Shown here in pieces: positions 1 to 9,933 of a stretch of DNA of 64,000 nt. Origin of the DNA: Rhizobium subbaraonis. GTDB lineage: Bacteria > Pseudomonadota > Alphaproteobacteria > Rhizobiales > Rhizobiaceae. Location of the stretch: positions 216,914 through 280,913 of the forward strand of contig NZ_OBQD01000009.1 in assembly GCF_900220975.1 (NCBI RefSeq), given 5' to 3'. Below the pieces are notes generated by a model. It was not told the DNA's origin. It was given only the letters and a program-made list of their open reading frames with translations, and made no database searches. Position 1 is the stretch's first letter; each line of letters begins with the position of its first letter. A program made the translations under genes and the position numbers.

Positions 1-1
1 G

Positions 2-373
2 GGGCTGGACCGCCGGCTCGGCGTTCTCGGCGTCTATCAGGCTGCCTTGATGCTGGAGGCGCTGGGTGTCGCCGCCACCGTGATCCTGCCGGCACCGTCC
101 TCGGTTCTGGTCGGCGGCGTCCTGCTCGGCGCGACCTTCATGGTGGTCACCGCCTACGGGCTGCAGCTCGGCCGGGCGATGGCGCCGGAGAGCCCGCGCC
201 GCTCGCTTGCGATGATGACGGCGGCATTTGGCGTCGGGCAGATCGTCGGCCCTCTGGCGGCCGGCTGGCTGGCATCGATCAGCGGCGGCTACGGACTGCC
301 GAGCTTGGCTGCGGCGGCCGCTCTGGCAATCGCGGCGGCAGCGACGCTTGCCGCGCGTGGCCGGCAGACTTGA
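2..373 (+). CDS. MFS transporter, C-terminal part (5' end outside window)
   Basis: The reading frame is open from the left edge, so only the last ~123 residues are present. They form alternating hydrophobic helices (about three to four) with small-residue, Gly/Ala-rich faces, typical of the C-terminal half of a major facilitator superfamily carrier. The stretch FGVGQIVGPLAAGWL resembles the helix 11 region of YbfB/YjiJ-type MFS proteins, a subfamily of putative sugar or drug exporters. The substrate cannot be read from this fragment. The gene ends 116 bp before bacA on the same strand. Family assignment to MFS is fairly safe; the subfamily is a recollection. Confidence 0.7.
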   Translation, partial: GLDRRLGVLGVYQAALMLEALGVAATVILPAPSSVLVGGVLLGATFMVVTAYGLQLGRAMAPESPRRSLAMMTAAFGVGQIVGPLAAGWLASISGGYGLPSLAAAAALAIAAAATLAARGRQT

Positions 374-489
374 TTAAATCTCGGTAATGCAAGGCCTCTG
401 CGATTGTTGCGATGGGGAAACTGCTTTAGTTTCCGGCCGTCTTCGGCTCGTGCCGCAAACCGGATCTCCGTGAAAAGAAAGCGCTGCAG

Positions 490-1767
490 TTGTTTGTCTC
501 CTTTTTCCCCCATCCCAAGCTCTTCTTTCCGTCGGTTATCGCGTGGTCAGCCCTTGCGATGATCATCTGGTACGCCGGCGGGGAGCAACTGGGAGCGTTC
601 TTCGGTCTGCCACCGCTGCAGCCCGGCGAGGAGGCGGTCATCGGGGTCTCCGTCTTCTGGTCCCCTCCGTTCATTTGGTTCTATCTCTACTACACGCTGA
701 TGGTGGGGGTATTTGCCGCCTTCTGGTTTACCTTCAGTCCGCATCCATGGCAGCTGTGGTCCGTGCTGGGATCGGCGCTGATCATCTTCAACACCTATTT
801 CTCCGTGCAGGTGAGCGTGGCGATCAATGCGTGGTACGGGCCGTTCTACGACATGATCCAGCGGGGCCTCGCCCGGACGGATCCGATCCCGACGGAAACC
901 GATCTCTTTGTCGGAATGATCGGTTTTGCCGGCATCGCTTTCGTCGCGATCACCATCGGCACCTTGAACCTGTTCTTCGTCAGCCACTATGTTTTCCGCT
1001 GGCGCACGGCGATGAACGATTTCTACATGTCCCATTGGGACAAGCTGCGTCACATCGAGGGCGCCTCGCAGCGCGTGCAGGACGACACGATGCGCTTTTC
1101 GCGGACCGTGGAAGGCCTCGGCGTCAGCCTGGTCAGCTCGATCATGACGCTCGTCGCCTTCCTCCCGGTCCTGTTCAAGTTCTCCACCACGGTGACTGTC
1201 CTGCCCTTCGTCGGTGAGGTGCCGCACGCCCTGGTCTGGGCGGCAATCTGCTGGTCGCTGTTCGGCACGGTGTTTCTCGCCGTGGTCGGCATCAAGCTGC
1301 CGGGCCTGGAATTTCGCAACCAGCGCGTCGAGGCGGCCTATCGTAAGGAACTGGTCTATGGCGAAGATCACGCCGACCGGGCTCAGCCTCCGACCGTGCA
1401 GCAGCTTTTCGCCAATGTGAGGAAGAACTACTTCCGCCTCTATTTCCACTACCTGTATTTCAACGTCGCCCGCATCTTCTATCTGCAGGCAGACAACCTG
1501 TTCGGCACGTTCGTGCTGGTGCCCTCGATCGTCGCTGGCAAGCTGACCCTAGGCGTGATGAGCCAAATTCAGAACGTGTTCGGGCAGGTGCGCGAATCCT
1601 TCCAGTATCTGGTCAATTCGTGGACCACGATCGTCGAGCTGCTTTCGATCTACAAACGCCTCAAGGCCTTCGAAGCGGTCATCCAGGACGAACCGCTTCC
1701 CGAGATCGACCAGCGATATCTGGAACGGAAGGAAGATGGTGACGCGCTGGCGGCCAACAGCCCGTGA
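490..1767 (+). CDS. bacA: BacA/SbmA-type peptide transporter
   Basis: This is an inner-membrane importer of peptide antibiotics and other peptides, and it affects very-long-chain fatty acid modification of lipid A. In Sinorhizobium it is needed for bacteroid survival against legume NCR peptides (established for the family). The 425-residue product has the family length and the conserved N-terminus (PHPKLFFPS), the block [17 protein letters not shown] at ~55-70, [27 protein letters not shown] at ~95-120 and the C-terminal [15 protein letters not shown] region. Six to eight membrane segments are visible. The start is TTG, chosen because it matches the N-terminus of rhizobial BacA; no in-frame ATG lies nearby. 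It faces the convergent deacetylase gene 19 bp downstream. Confidence 0.93.
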   Translation: MFVSFFPHPKLFFPSVIAWSALAMIIWYAGGEQLGAFFGLPPLQPGEEAVIGVSVFWSPPFIWFYLYYTLMVGVFAAFWFTFSPHPWQLWSVLGSALIIFNTYFSVQVSVAINAWYGPFYDMIQRGLARTDPIPTETDLFVGMIGFAGIAFVAITIGTLNLFFVSHYVFRWRTAMNDFYMSHWDKLRHIEGASQRVQDDTMRFSRTVEGLGVSLVSSIMTLVAFLPVLFKFSTTVTVLPFVGEVPHALVWAAICWSLFGTVFLAVVGIKLPGLEFRNQRVEAAYRKELVYGEDHADRAQPPTVQQLFANVRKNYFRLYFHYLYFNVARIFYLQADNLFGTFVLVPSIVAGKLTLGVMSQIQNVFGQVRESFQYLVNSWTTIVELLSIYKRLKAFEAVIQDEPLPEIDQRYLERKEDGDALAANSP

Positions 1768-1786
1768 TGGGCTAGTCTGACGACGG

Positions 1787-2791
1787 TCAGAGGGCGGCTC
1801 CGGCCGCCTTCTTCTCCCTGCCGACGATGTCCATCGCCTCGCGATGGCTGACGCAGGCGACGTCCGGCTTGGCGCAGACCTCGGTGAGGAAGCGGTCGAG
1901 CGCGCGCCAGTAGGCGCCGCCATTCATCTCCACGAAATGAAAGCCGAGCTGCAGCGGGATGCGGTCGCCTTCATATTGCTTTTCGAAGGCTGCCCGGTAG
2001 GCGACGAGCGTCCTCTCCTCGTAGGCGGCGCTGTGCTTCTTGTCCTCGATGCCGAGCGAGTGGCGGACGAAGAGGTTGTAGTCCATCCCGATGACAGGCT
2101 TGGCCGACGGTCCTTCGGGGATCAGCGGCAGGGCGAAGTGGACTAGGCCGTCATCTGTGGCGCGGGGCAGGGCCGGACCCTTCGACACCTGGCTTGCATC
2201 GTAGCGGAAGCCGAAGTCGCGCAGCGCGTTGACCAGGGAGGGGCTGGTGGCGAGATAGGGCGCGCGGAAGCCGATGATGCCCTTTTCGGCGAAGTCGCGC
2301 CATTCCACCGGCTCGCGCTCGGGCACGCCGGCATTGGCCCAGGCCTCGCGGAGCGTGTTGCGGAAGAAGTCGAACTCCTGTTTCCAGTCGTCTACGTTCC
2401 ATTTCGCGCCGTCGAAATGGCCGCAGGCATGGCTGCCGATGTCGTGGCCTTCGCTGCGGGCGCGCCAGATCTCGTCCAGCCGCTTGATCACATCCGCGTC
2501 GTCGGGTGCGAAGCCGATGTTGGACTTGCCGCGCTTTTCATGAGGTGCCTGATAGCTCTTGCGGTCTTCCTTCGTCATCAGAAACGTACAGGAAAGAAAG
2601 TAGGTGAAATGGGCGCCGGTGCGTTTTGCCATATCGCGGCTCTTCTCCCAGAGCCGGGTGTCGTGCGCGCCGTCGAAGGAGACCACGACGAGCTGCTTCG
2701 GCTTGTCCGGCGCCTGATCCTGGGCGCGGACAGACAGCGGACAACCGACAAGGGCAAAGGCGAAAAGGGTCGAAAGACTTGATCGAAACAT
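1787..2791 (-). CDS. secreted polysaccharide deacetylase family protein
   Basis: The product is a NodB-homology (carbohydrate esterase 4-like) protein, probably acting on a cell-wall or extracellular polysaccharide. A signal peptide (MFRSSLSTLFAFALVGCPLSVRAQ-type, cleavage after ARA) is followed by VVVSFDGAHD, which supplies the first metal-binding Asp motif, and then GHDIGSHACGHFDG, which resembles the H-x3-H zinc motif. The segment GFRAPYL matches motif 3. Start ATG at 2791 was chosen so that the signal peptide begins at Met; an upstream in-frame TTG at 2812 would add seven residues. It is convergent with bacA. The substrate is unknown. Confidence 0.8.
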   Translation of the reverse strand: MFRSSLSTLFAFALVGCPLSVRAQDQAPDKPKQLVVVSFDGAHDTRLWEKSRDMAKRTGAHFTYFLSCTFLMTKEDRKSYQAPHEKRGKSNIGFAPDDADVIKRLDEIWRARSEGHDIGSHACGHFDGAKWNVDDWKQEFDFFRNTLREAWANAGVPEREPVEWRDFAEKGIIGFRAPYLATSPSLVNALRDFGFRYDASQVSKGPALPRATDDGLVHFALPLIPEGPSAKPVIGMDYNLFVRHSLGIEDKKHSAAYEERTLVAYRAAFEKQYEGDRIPLQLGFHFVEMNGGAYWRALDRFLTEVCAKPDVACVSHREAMDIVGREKKAAGAAL

Positions 2792-2930
2792 GGCTACCGC
2801 GACAATTTGCAAGGGGCTTCATCGTTCGTGAATGCGGCAAAGCCGTGATCGTGCTGGAAATTGGCAGTGGGGGGCGTTATCCCATGACGACGGTCGCACA
2901 CCGGATTTCATTCACGAAAGGCGCAAATCA

Positions 2931-3515
2931 ATGGCTTTGCTGGTCGCCGGCATCATCCTCTTCATCGCCACTCACCTGGTTCGTCCCTTCGCGCCCGGCC
3001 TACGTGCGGGCCTGATCGCGCGGCTCGGAAAGCCGGCCTTCATGGCGCTGCACGGCATCGTCTCGCTGATCAGCCTTTTCATGATGGCCTATGGTTTCGT
3101 GCTGGCGCGCGATGGCGGTGGCGAAATGCTCTACTATCCGCCGGTCTTCATGGCCCACATCGCGCTCACGCTGATGCTGATCTCCACGATCTGTCTTGTC
3201 TCGGCCTTCATGCCGGCCGGATACATCCGCTCGAAACTGAAGTTCCCCGCGCTCGTCGCGATCAAGCTTTGGGCGTTCGCGCACCTGCTTGCCAATGGCG
3301 AGAGCTATTCGGTGCTGCTGTTCGTGGCGATCCTCGCCTGGGCGGTGATCCTGCGCATTTCGCTGAAGAAGCGGATCGCGGCTGGAGAGGCGACGTTGCC
3401 GGTGTTCGTGTCTGCCAGATACGACGTCATCTCGGTGATCGTCGGCGCTCTGCTCTATGCCGCGATCGTGCTGAAGCTGCACGAATGGCTGATCGGCATT
3501 CGCGTGCTCCCCTGA
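2931..3515 (+). CDS. NnrU-family integral membrane protein
   Basis: The 194-residue product is almost entirely membrane-embedded, with about six hydrophobic helices. It opens with a Met-Ala-Leu-Leu helix containing the THLVRPFAPGLRAGLIARLG segment that is typical of NnrU family proteins. NnrU was described near nitrite/nitric-oxide reduction genes, but many rhizobial copies, like this one, sit away from denitrification genes, so a denitrification role cannot be inferred. The start ATG is preceded by GAAAGG. No neighbour suggests a function. Confidence 0.8.
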   Translation: MALLVAGIILFIATHLVRPFAPGLRAGLIARLGKPAFMALHGIVSLISLFMMAYGFVLARDGGGEMLYYPPVFMAHIALTLMLISTICLVSAFMPAGYIRSKLKFPALVAIKLWAFAHLLANGESYSVLLFVAILAWAVILRISLKKRIAAGEATLPVFVSARYDVISVIVGALLYAAIVLKLHEWLIGIRVLP

Positions 3516-3621
3516 TCGTTAGCCGCGCAATGGGCGGGATTTCGCGCTGCCCCCTTACAACGGGGCAAAAATCGGGTAGAAGCGCGGAAAACCTATCATC
3601 TGAGTGAAAGCCGGACCACGA

Positions 3622-4293
3622 ATGGTAAACCAGGACGACAGCTTTATCCGCGAAGTCAACGAGGAACTGCGTTCCGAACGCATGCGTTCCATCTGGCGTC
3701 GGTTCGGCCGCGTGCTGATCGGCGCTGCCGTGCTCGTCGTCCTCGGCACGATCGGCAAGGTCGGCTACGAATTCTGGCGCGAAAGAGAATCGTCCGCCGC
3801 CGGCGACCAGTTCCTGTCCGCGCTGACACAGATCCGCGAAGGCGACCGCGAGGCGGGCCAGAAGGAGCTGGCGGCACTTGAGAAGGAAGGTTTCGGAGCC
3901 TACCCTGTGCTGGCGCGCATCCGCTCGGCCTCGCTTCTGGCGGAAGGCGGAGATGCGCCGGGCGCGATCACGGCCTTCACGGCGATCGCCAAGGATGGTT
4001 CGGTGCCGCAGGCGCTGCGCGACGCAGCCCGTCTGCGTGCTGCCTATCTGCTCGTCGATACCGGCTCCTATGAAGAGGTGGCGGCGGAAGTCGAGCAACT
4101 GACCAATGCGACCAACCCGATGCGCCATTCGGCGCGCGAGGTCCTCGGCCTGTCGGCCTACAAGGCCGGCGACGTCGCCCGCGCCAAGGAATGGTTCGAG
4201 CAGGTCGTCAACGACGGCGAAAGCCCGCGCAACGTCGCCAACCGCGCCCAGATGATGCTGGACCTGATCACCGCCAGCGGCAAGGCCTCCTGA
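3622..4293 (+). CDS. TPR-like membrane-anchored protein (YfgM-like), upstream of der
   Basis: The 223-residue protein has a short cytoplasmic N-terminus, one membrane segment at roughly residues 30-50 ([21 protein letters not shown]) and a helical TPR-like repeat domain after it. The layout matches the YfgM/DUF2133 family, which in enterobacteria is encoded just before bamB-der and assists periplasmic or envelope protein quality control (family knowledge). Here it lies 43 bp upstream of der on the same strand, preserving that synteny although bamB is not between them. ATG at 3622 is preferred over an upstream GTG at 3604 because the charged start fits the family. Confidence 0.75.
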   Translation: MVNQDDSFIREVNEELRSERMRSIWRRFGRVLIGAAVLVVLGTIGKVGYEFWRERESSAAGDQFLSALTQIREGDREAGQKELAALEKEGFGAYPVLARIRSASLLAEGGDAPGAITAFTAIAKDGSVPQALRDAARLRAAYLLVDTGSYEEVAAEVEQLTNATNPMRHSAREVLGLSAYKAGDVARAKEWFEQVVNDGESPRNVANRAQMMLDLITASGKAS

Positions 4294-4336
4294 CGCCGCG
4301 CGATCCAACGCGGCTCAACCTGAACGGAACGTCCCC

Positions 4337-5770
4337 ATGAGCTTCACCGTCGCCATCGTCGGGCGCCCCAATGTCGGCAAGTCCACCCTGTTCAACAGGC
4401 TGGTGGGCAAGAAGCTCGCGCTGGTGGACGACACCCCGGGCGTGACCCGCGATCGCCGTCCCGGCGAGGCCCGCCTGGTCGACCTGAAATTCCACATCAT
4501 CGATACGGCCGGTCTCGAAGAAGCGGCACCCGAGACGCTGCAGGGCCGCATGCGCGCCCAGACGGAAGCGGCGATCGACGAGGCTGACCTGTCGCTCTTC
4601 GTCGTCGATGCCAAAATGGGCCTGACCCCCGTCGATACGGCGCTTGCCGACATGCTGCGCCGCAAGGGCAAGCCCGTCGTACTCGTCGCCAACAAGTCGG
4701 AAGCCCGCGGCTCCGATGGCGGTTTCTACGATGCCTTCACGCTCGGTCTCGGCGAACCGACGCCGATCTCGGCCGAGCACGGCCAGGGCATGCTCGACCT
4801 GCGCGACGCCATCGTCGCTGCGATCGGCGAGGAGCGCGCCTTCCCGGAGGAAGACGAGGCCGTCACCGATGTCGACCTGCGTGCGGAAGCTGCTGCCGAA
4901 GGCCTGGAAAAGGACGAGGACTACGAACCGGAATATGACGAGACGAAGCCGCTGCGCGTGGCCATCGTCGGCCGCCCGAATGCCGGAAAGTCCACGCTGA
5001 TCAACCGCTTCCTCGGCGAGGATCGGCTTTTGACCGGTCCCGAAGCCGGCATCACCCGCGACAGCATCTCGGTCGAGTGGGAATGGCGCGGCCGCACCAT
5101 CAAGATGTTCGACACCGCCGGCATGCGCCGCAAGGCGAAGGTGCAGGAGAAGCTGGAGAAGCTCTCGGTCGCCGACGGACTGCGTGCCATCCGTTTCGCC
5201 GAGACCGTCGTCATCGTCTTCGACGCGACCATCCCCTTCGAGAAGCAGGACCTGCAGATCGTTGACCTCGTGCTGCGCGAAGGCCGCGCCGCCGTGCTCG
5301 CCTTCAACAAATGGGACCTGATCGAGGATCCGCAGGCCGTTCTGGCCGATCTGCGCGAGAAGACGGACCGGCTCCTGCCGCAGGCCCGCGGCATCCGCGC
5401 CGTGCCGATCTCCGGCCAGACCGGCCGCGGGCTCGACAAGCTGATGCAGGCGATCATCGACACCGATCGCGTCTGGAACCGCCGTATCTCGACCGCCCGG
5501 CTGAACCGCTGGCTGGATGCGCAGCAGGTCCAGCATCCGCCACCGGCCGTTTCCGGCCGCCGGCTGAAGCTGAAGTACATGACGCAGGTGAAGGCCCGCC
5601 CGCCGGGCTTCATGATTTCCTGCACGCGGCCCGAGGCGCTGCCGGAATCCTACGTGCGTTATCTCACCAACGGCCTGCGCAACGATTTCGACCTGCCGGG
5701 CGTGCCGATCCGCATCCATTTCAAGGCGTCGGAAAACCCCTACGCCAACAAGGCGAAGAAGAAGCGCTGA
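4337..5770 (+). CDS. der: ribosome-associated GTPase Der (EngA)
   Basis: Der is an essential double-GTPase that assists late assembly of the 50S ribosomal subunit. The 477-residue product has the two tandem G domains. The first P-loop is GRPNVGKS (residues ~9-16) with DTAGLEE, and the second is GRPNAGKS (~212-219) with [12 protein letters not shown] near residue 320 is the second G4 motif. The first G4 motif reads NKSE, a common Der variant. The C-terminal KH-like domain ends in the basic NKAKKKR tail. An acidic linker ([10 protein letters not shown] region) is normal for alphaproteobacterial Der. It is probably cotranscribed with the TPR gene upstream. Confidence 0.97.
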   Translation: MSFTVAIVGRPNVGKSTLFNRLVGKKLALVDDTPGVTRDRRPGEARLVDLKFHIIDTAGLEEAAPETLQGRMRAQTEAAIDEADLSLFVVDAKMGLTPVDTALADMLRRKGKPVVLVANKSEARGSDGGFYDAFTLGLGEPTPISAEHGQGMLDLRDAIVAAIGEERAFPEEDEAVTDVDLRAEAAAEGLEKDEDYEPEYDETKPLRVAIVGRPNAGKSTLINRFLGEDRLLTGPEAGITRDSISVEWEWRGRTIKMFDTAGMRRKAKVQEKLEKLSVADGLRAIRFAETVVIVFDATIPFEKQDLQIVDLVLREGRAAVLAFNKWDLIEDPQAVLADLREKTDRLLPQARGIRAVPISGQTGRGLDKLMQAIIDTDRVWNRRISTARLNRWLDAQQVQHPPPAVSGRRLKLKYMTQVKARPPGFMISCTRPEALPESYVRYLTNGLRNDFDLPGVPIRIHFKASENPYANKAKKKR

Positions 5771-5926
5771 GGGATCTCGCGGGGCGCGCCAGTTGCGGCA
5801 GGAAGGCGACGATCTTCCTGTCATCGGTGACAGACGCCCTCGGCTCGGACCCGGCTTGTGCGATGGGCAGCCTGTCGGGCGGATCCGGATGCTTTTTGCC
5901 GCCGGCGGTACGAGGATCCCCTGACT

Positions 5927-6838
5927 TCAGCCCGGTAGCCTGTCGCTTGCGACGAGTGCGCCGTGGTGCTGGATGACGGCGGCGGCGAGGTCGGCGGCGA
6001 AGCGGGCGGAGGCGGGCGCGTCGCCGGTGGCAACGTAGCGGGCAAGGAAGCCGCCGTTGAAGCTGTCGCCGGCGCTGGTGGTATCGACGATGCGCTCGAC
6101 ACGTGCGGAGGGAACGTGCGTGACGTCTTCTCCGAACGCGAGCGTGGCACCCTCGGCGCCGTCCTTGACCACGAGATCGGCGACACCCAGCGCGCGGTAG
6201 CGATCGATCGTCGCCTCGATGGATGCGTCGCCGAAATGAGTGGCCTCGTCGTCGAAGCTCGGCATGACGAGGGTTGCGGCGCGGGCGCCGTCGGTGATCG
6301 TTTCGCGCATGCGTCCGGCATCATCCCATAGCCGCGGCCGGATGTTGGGATCGAAGGCAACCAGCTTTCCCGCGGCCTTGGCGCGGCGAAGCTCGGCGAG
6401 AAGCGTGTCCACGTCCTCCGGCGAGAGGATCGCCAGGGTAATGCCGGAAAAGACGATGACGTCGGAGGCTTCAATGGCCTTGCGCAGGCGATCCGCATCG
6501 CGCGCCAGCAGTTTCGCGGCGGAGACGGAACGCCAGTAGGAGAAACTGCGCTCGCCGTCGTTGAGGTGGATCATGTAGAGTCCGGGCGCGCGGCCCTCGA
6601 TGCGGGCGATCTGGCCGGTGCCGACGCCGTGTCCCTCCATGAAGGCCAGCATTTCGTCGGAGATCATGTCGCGGCCGACGGCGGTGAAGTAGTCGACGCT
6701 CCAGTCGGCCGGCAGGAAGAGGCGGGCGTAATAGGCGGTGTTGAAGGTGTCGCCGGCGAAGCTTTTGCGCATCAGGCCGCCATCCGCCTGCATCAGCTCG
6801 ACCATGCACTCGCCGATCGCGAGCAGTTTACCTGCCAT
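5927..6838 (-). CDS. kdgK: PfkB-family sugar kinase, probable 2-keto-3-deoxygluconate kinase
   Basis: The 303-residue ribokinase-fold enzyme probably phosphorylates 2-dehydro-3-deoxygluconate to KDPG for the Entner-Doudoroff route. The N-terminus (LLAIGECMVELMQ) and the fold-defining GDTFNTAYYARL motif match KdgK-type kinases. The PfkB signature DTTSAGDSFNGGFLA near residue 255 carries the catalytic Asp and the anion hole. AFDPNIRPRLW is the usual second motif. A strong Shine-Dalgarno (GGAGGGGG) precedes the ATG. An Ldh-type dehydrogenase lies 116 bp upstream on the same strand, possibly part of the same catabolic set. Substrate assignment is by resemblance only. Confidence 0.85.
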   Translation of the reverse strand: MAGKLLAIGECMVELMQADGGLMRKSFAGDTFNTAYYARLFLPADWSVDYFTAVGRDMISDEMLAFMEGHGVGTGQIARIEGRAPGLYMIHLNDGERSFSYWRSVSAAKLLARDADRLRKAIEASDVIVFSGITLAILSPEDVDTLLAELRRAKAAGKLVAFDPNIRPRLWDDAGRMRETITDGARAATLVMPSFDDEATHFGDASIEATIDRYRALGVADLVVKDGAEGATLAFGEDVTHVPSARVERIVDTTSAGDSFNGGFLARYVATGDAPASARFAADLAAAVIQHHGALVASDRLPG

Positions 6839-6954
6839 CGTTTCCCCCTCCCTTGCGCATTTCCGGCCGAAGCGGAATCGCTTCGGTGTCGGATCATGCA
6901 GTCATCGCAATCCCCTGGAGCAATTCCCGCGAACAGGATTTCACCTGACTTGCT

Positions 6955-8004
6955 CTAGCTGCGTCGGAAGGAGGAGATACTGTCAAAGAGTGCCTGCGGC
7001 AAGGTGATACCGGCATTGCCGGAATGCCAGCGGGCACGGGCACGCGCTTCGCCGGGGATATGCACGCCGAATTCGCCGGCGAGGCGCTCAAGCTGCCGGG
7101 CGAGCCGTGTTTCGAAGTCGTGAGCCAGGAACTGGGGCGCGATGGCAAGAACGAAAAGGCCCGCACCCGGCGATTGATCGCCGGATTGGAAGTCCGGGGC
7201 GTCGAGCGACCAGTTGGCGCCGGACAACCCGGCCGACAGCACCTCCACCATCAGCGCGATGTTGGCGCCGCGCTCGCCGCCGAAGGCGAGCAATGCGCCC
7301 CGGAGCGCAGCGTTCGCATCCGTTGTGGGCTGGCCCGCCTCGTCCAGCGCCCAGCCTTCCGGGATCGGCTCGCCGCGTTCGGCGGCCTGGCGGATCTTGA
7401 CGAAGGCGGTGGCGCTCGATGCCTGATCGATCACCAGCGGCGGGCCGTCGGCGCGCGGTGCGGCGAAGGCGAGCGGATTGGTGCAATAGACGGGTTTCGC
7501 GCTGCCGGCGCCGGCGAGAAGGGCGGGGCCGTTTGTGGCGGCCAGTGCCACCAGGCCGGCATCGGCAAGCCGAGCGGCGTACCAGCCGAGTTCGCCGGTG
7601 GTAAAGCTGTTCTTCGACGTATAGAGCGTCAGGCCGAAGGTCCGCGTCTTGGTGACCAGTTCCTCGAAGGCGCTGTCGAAACCGAGCTGGGCGATGCCGC
7701 CACGGCAGTCGCAGCGCACCAGTGCCGGGACGGGCGAGGTGATCAGCGGTTCGGCATGACCGTCGATGCGGCCACGGACAAGGGCGTCGAGATAATCGAT
7801 CAGATGGGCAAGGCCGAGCGCGCTCTTGCCGGTCGCTTCTGCAGATGTGACCGCGCGCGCCAGGCACCGCGCCAGCGGCTCGCCGGCGCCTGCGCGCAGA
7901 AGTGCCGCCGCTGCGAGCGCCGATACCTCCTGCAGGGTGAGCGTGATGGTGGGTTCAGTCAAAGTCTCGCCCTTTCCGGCTGACCGCAGCTGGTCTTGCT
8001 GCAT
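6955..8004 (-). CDS. Ldh-family (malate/L-lactate type 2) NAD(P)-dependent oxidoreductase
   Basis: The protein resembles the LDH2/MDG oxidoreductase family, which includes ureidoglycolate, 2,3-diketo-gulonate and sulfolactate dehydrogenases. Family features visible are the AEATGKSALGLAHLIDYLDAL segment in place of the usual substrate-binding S-H-G motif, [25 protein letters not shown] with the dinucleotide region, and ANTNPLAFAAP-like CTNPLAFAAPR. The family's usual SHG near the start reads SALG here, so a catalytic His may be missing or substituted. A TTG at 7962, with AAGGG upstream, begins a tighter family-like N-terminus and may be the true start. The substrate is unknown. Confidence 0.75.
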   Translation of the reverse strand: MQQDQLRSAGKGETLTEPTITLTLQEVSALAAAALLRAGAGEPLARCLARAVTSAEATGKSALGLAHLIDYLDALVRGRIDGHAEPLITSPVPALVRCDCRGGIAQLGFDSAFEELVTKTRTFGLTLYTSKNSFTTGELGWYAARLADAGLVALAATNGPALLAGAGSAKPVYCTNPLAFAAPRADGPPLVIDQASSATAFVKIRQAAERGEPIPEGWALDEAGQPTTDANAALRGALLAFGGERGANIALMVEVLSAGLSGANWSLDAPDFQSGDQSPGAGLFVLAIAPQFLAHDFETRLARQLERLAGEFGVHIPGEARARARWHSGNAGITLPQALFDSISSFRRS

Positions 8005-8284
8005 TTCGACGGGAAATCCGATCGCCCGCTCGTGGGCTTAGGGATGCCGGTCGGCTCAAGCCTGGCCGGATACGGGCGGTGCAATGGCGGCTCCGTCCTT
8101 ACGAGGCTCCGGCTTCGATCGGGTTGCATCATCCTTGCGCCAGGGGTGGGCGTCAACCGCAACGTGGCAGTCAACGCCCGGTGACAAGCTGCTCTGCTCG
8201 GCAGCTTCCCGCAAGGCTTGCCTGTTTACGCGCCGTAATCCGCTCGCTACACATTGGACCAGCAACATTCCCGGGGAGCCTTGC

Positions 8285-9931
8285 ATGACCGCTTCGAAGA
8301 CAACGGCTGCCGACTGGTGGCGAGGTGCGGTGATCTATCAGGTCTATCCCCGGTCCTGCCAGGACACGTCAGGAGATGGCATCGGCGATCTCCAGGGGGT
8401 GAAGCGGCGACTGGAGCATATCGCGGCGCTGGGGGTGGACGCGATCTGGCTGTCCCCGTTCTTCAAGTCGCCGATGGCGGACATGGGCTACGACGTGTCC
8501 GACTATTGCGACGTCGATCCGATGTTCGGGTCGCTTGCCGATTTCGACGAGATGCTGGCCGAGGCGCACCGGCTGGGGATGAAGGTCATCATCGACCAGG
8601 TGATCTCGCACACCTCCGATCAGCATCCCTGGTTCAGGGAGAGCCGGTCGAGCCGCGACAACGACAGGGCCGACTGGTATGTGTGGGCCGAACCCAAGAA
8701 GGACGGGACCGCGCCGAACAACTGGCTCTCGGTGTTCGGCGGGCCGGCCTGGGAATGGGACGGGGTGCGCCGCCAGTACTACATGCACAATTTCCTCGCC
8801 TCCCAGCCCGACCTGAACTTCCACAATCCGAAGGTCCAGGAGGCGGTGCTGAAGACCATGCGCTTCTGGCTTGACCGTGGCGTCGACGGCTTCCGCCTCG
8901 ATACGGTGAACTATTATTTCCACGACGCGAAACTGAGGGACAACCCGCCGCACGAACCGGATTCGGACGAGGCCGGTCTGGATGCGCCCGACGTTAATCC
9001 CTACGGCATGCAGGCGCACCGCTACGACAAGACGCAGCCGGAAAACGTCGTCTTTCTTCAGAAGGTACGGGCGCTTCTCGCTGGCTACGAGGACCGCACG
9101 ACGGTGGGCGAAGTCGGCGACGGCGCGCGGTCTCTGAAGACGGTGGCGGAATATACGAGCGGCGGCGACAAGCTGCACATGTGCTACACCTTCGACCTGC
9201 TGGGCCCGGATTTTTCCGCCGGCTACATCAGAAAGTGCGTCGAAGGCTTCCAGAAGGTAGTGACGGACGGCTGGGTGTGCTGGGCGTTTTCCAATCACGA
9301 CGTCGTCCGCCATGTCAGCCGCTTCATCGAAGCGCCGGAGGAGCGCGAGCGCGTGGCGCGGCTGGCGATCACGCTGCTTTCGACCTTGCGCGGCACGATC
9401 TGCCTCTACCAGGGCGAGGAACTTGGACTTCCCGAGGCCGAGCTTGCCTTCGAGGACCTGCGCGATCCCTACGGCATCCGATTCTGGCCGGCCTTCAAGG
9501 GCCGCGACGGCTGCCGCACGCCGATGCCGTGGAAAGCCGGGGAGCCGCATGCCGGCTTCAGCTCCGGTCGGCCTTGGCTGCCGGTGCCGGAGGAGCACAC
9601 GCGTCTTGCCGCCAACGCCCAGGAGAAGGTCGCGGGTTCGGTGCTGAACCACTACCGCGACACGCTCGCATTCCGGAAAGCGCACGCCGCCCTCTTCGAC
9701 GGCGACATGGCCTTCGTGAAGTCCAACCAGGACATCCTGGCGTTCACGCGCGACAAGGGCGAGGAAAAGCTGCTGTTCGTGTTCAACCTGACGCGGGAGA
9801 AGGCGGAGTTCTCGCCGCCGTCCTCGATGAAGCTCGGCGAGAGCGTCGCCGTACCCGGCTTCGGCGGCAGGCTTTCGGAGGGCGCGATCGAGCTGGCGCC
9901 GCTGGACATGGCCTGCGTGCGGCTTGCTTGA
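8285..9931 (+). CDS. alpha-glucosidase, glycoside hydrolase family 13
   Basis: The 548-residue enzyme resembles AglA-type cytoplasmic alpha-glucosidases of rhizobia that cleave sucrose, maltose or trehalose. Clear GH13 motifs are DQVISHTSDQHPWF (region I), GFRLDTVNYY carrying the nucleophile Asp, VGEVGD carrying the acid/base Glu, and FSNHDVVRH. The N-terminus WWRGAVIYQVYPRS is a hallmark. The start at 8285 follows GGGGAG and removes ~67 upstream residues that carry no family sequence. Unlike the S. meliloti agl operon, no sugar ABC transporter is adjacent here. It ends 3 bp from the convergent toxin gene. Confidence 0.93.
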   Translation: MTASKTTAADWWRGAVIYQVYPRSCQDTSGDGIGDLQGVKRRLEHIAALGVDAIWLSPFFKSPMADMGYDVSDYCDVDPMFGSLADFDEMLAEAHRLGMKVIIDQVISHTSDQHPWFRESRSSRDNDRADWYVWAEPKKDGTAPNNWLSVFGGPAWEWDGVRRQYYMHNFLASQPDLNFHNPKVQEAVLKTMRFWLDRGVDGFRLDTVNYYFHDAKLRDNPPHEPDSDEAGLDAPDVNPYGMQAHRYDKTQPENVVFLQKVRALLAGYEDRTTVGEVGDGARSLKTVAEYTSGGDKLHMCYTFDLLGPDFSAGYIRKCVEGFQKVVTDGWVCWAFSNHDVVRHVSRFIEAPEERERVARLAITLLSTLRGTICLYQGEELGLPEAELAFEDLRDPYGIRFWPAFKGRDGCRTPMPWKAGEPHAGFSSGRPWLPVPEEHTRLAANAQEKVAGSVLNHYRDTLAFRKAHAALFDGDMAFVKSNQDILAFTRDKGEEKLLFVFNLTREKAEFSPPSSMKLGESVAVPGFGGRLSEGAIELAPLDMACVRLA

Positions 9932-9933
9932 GG

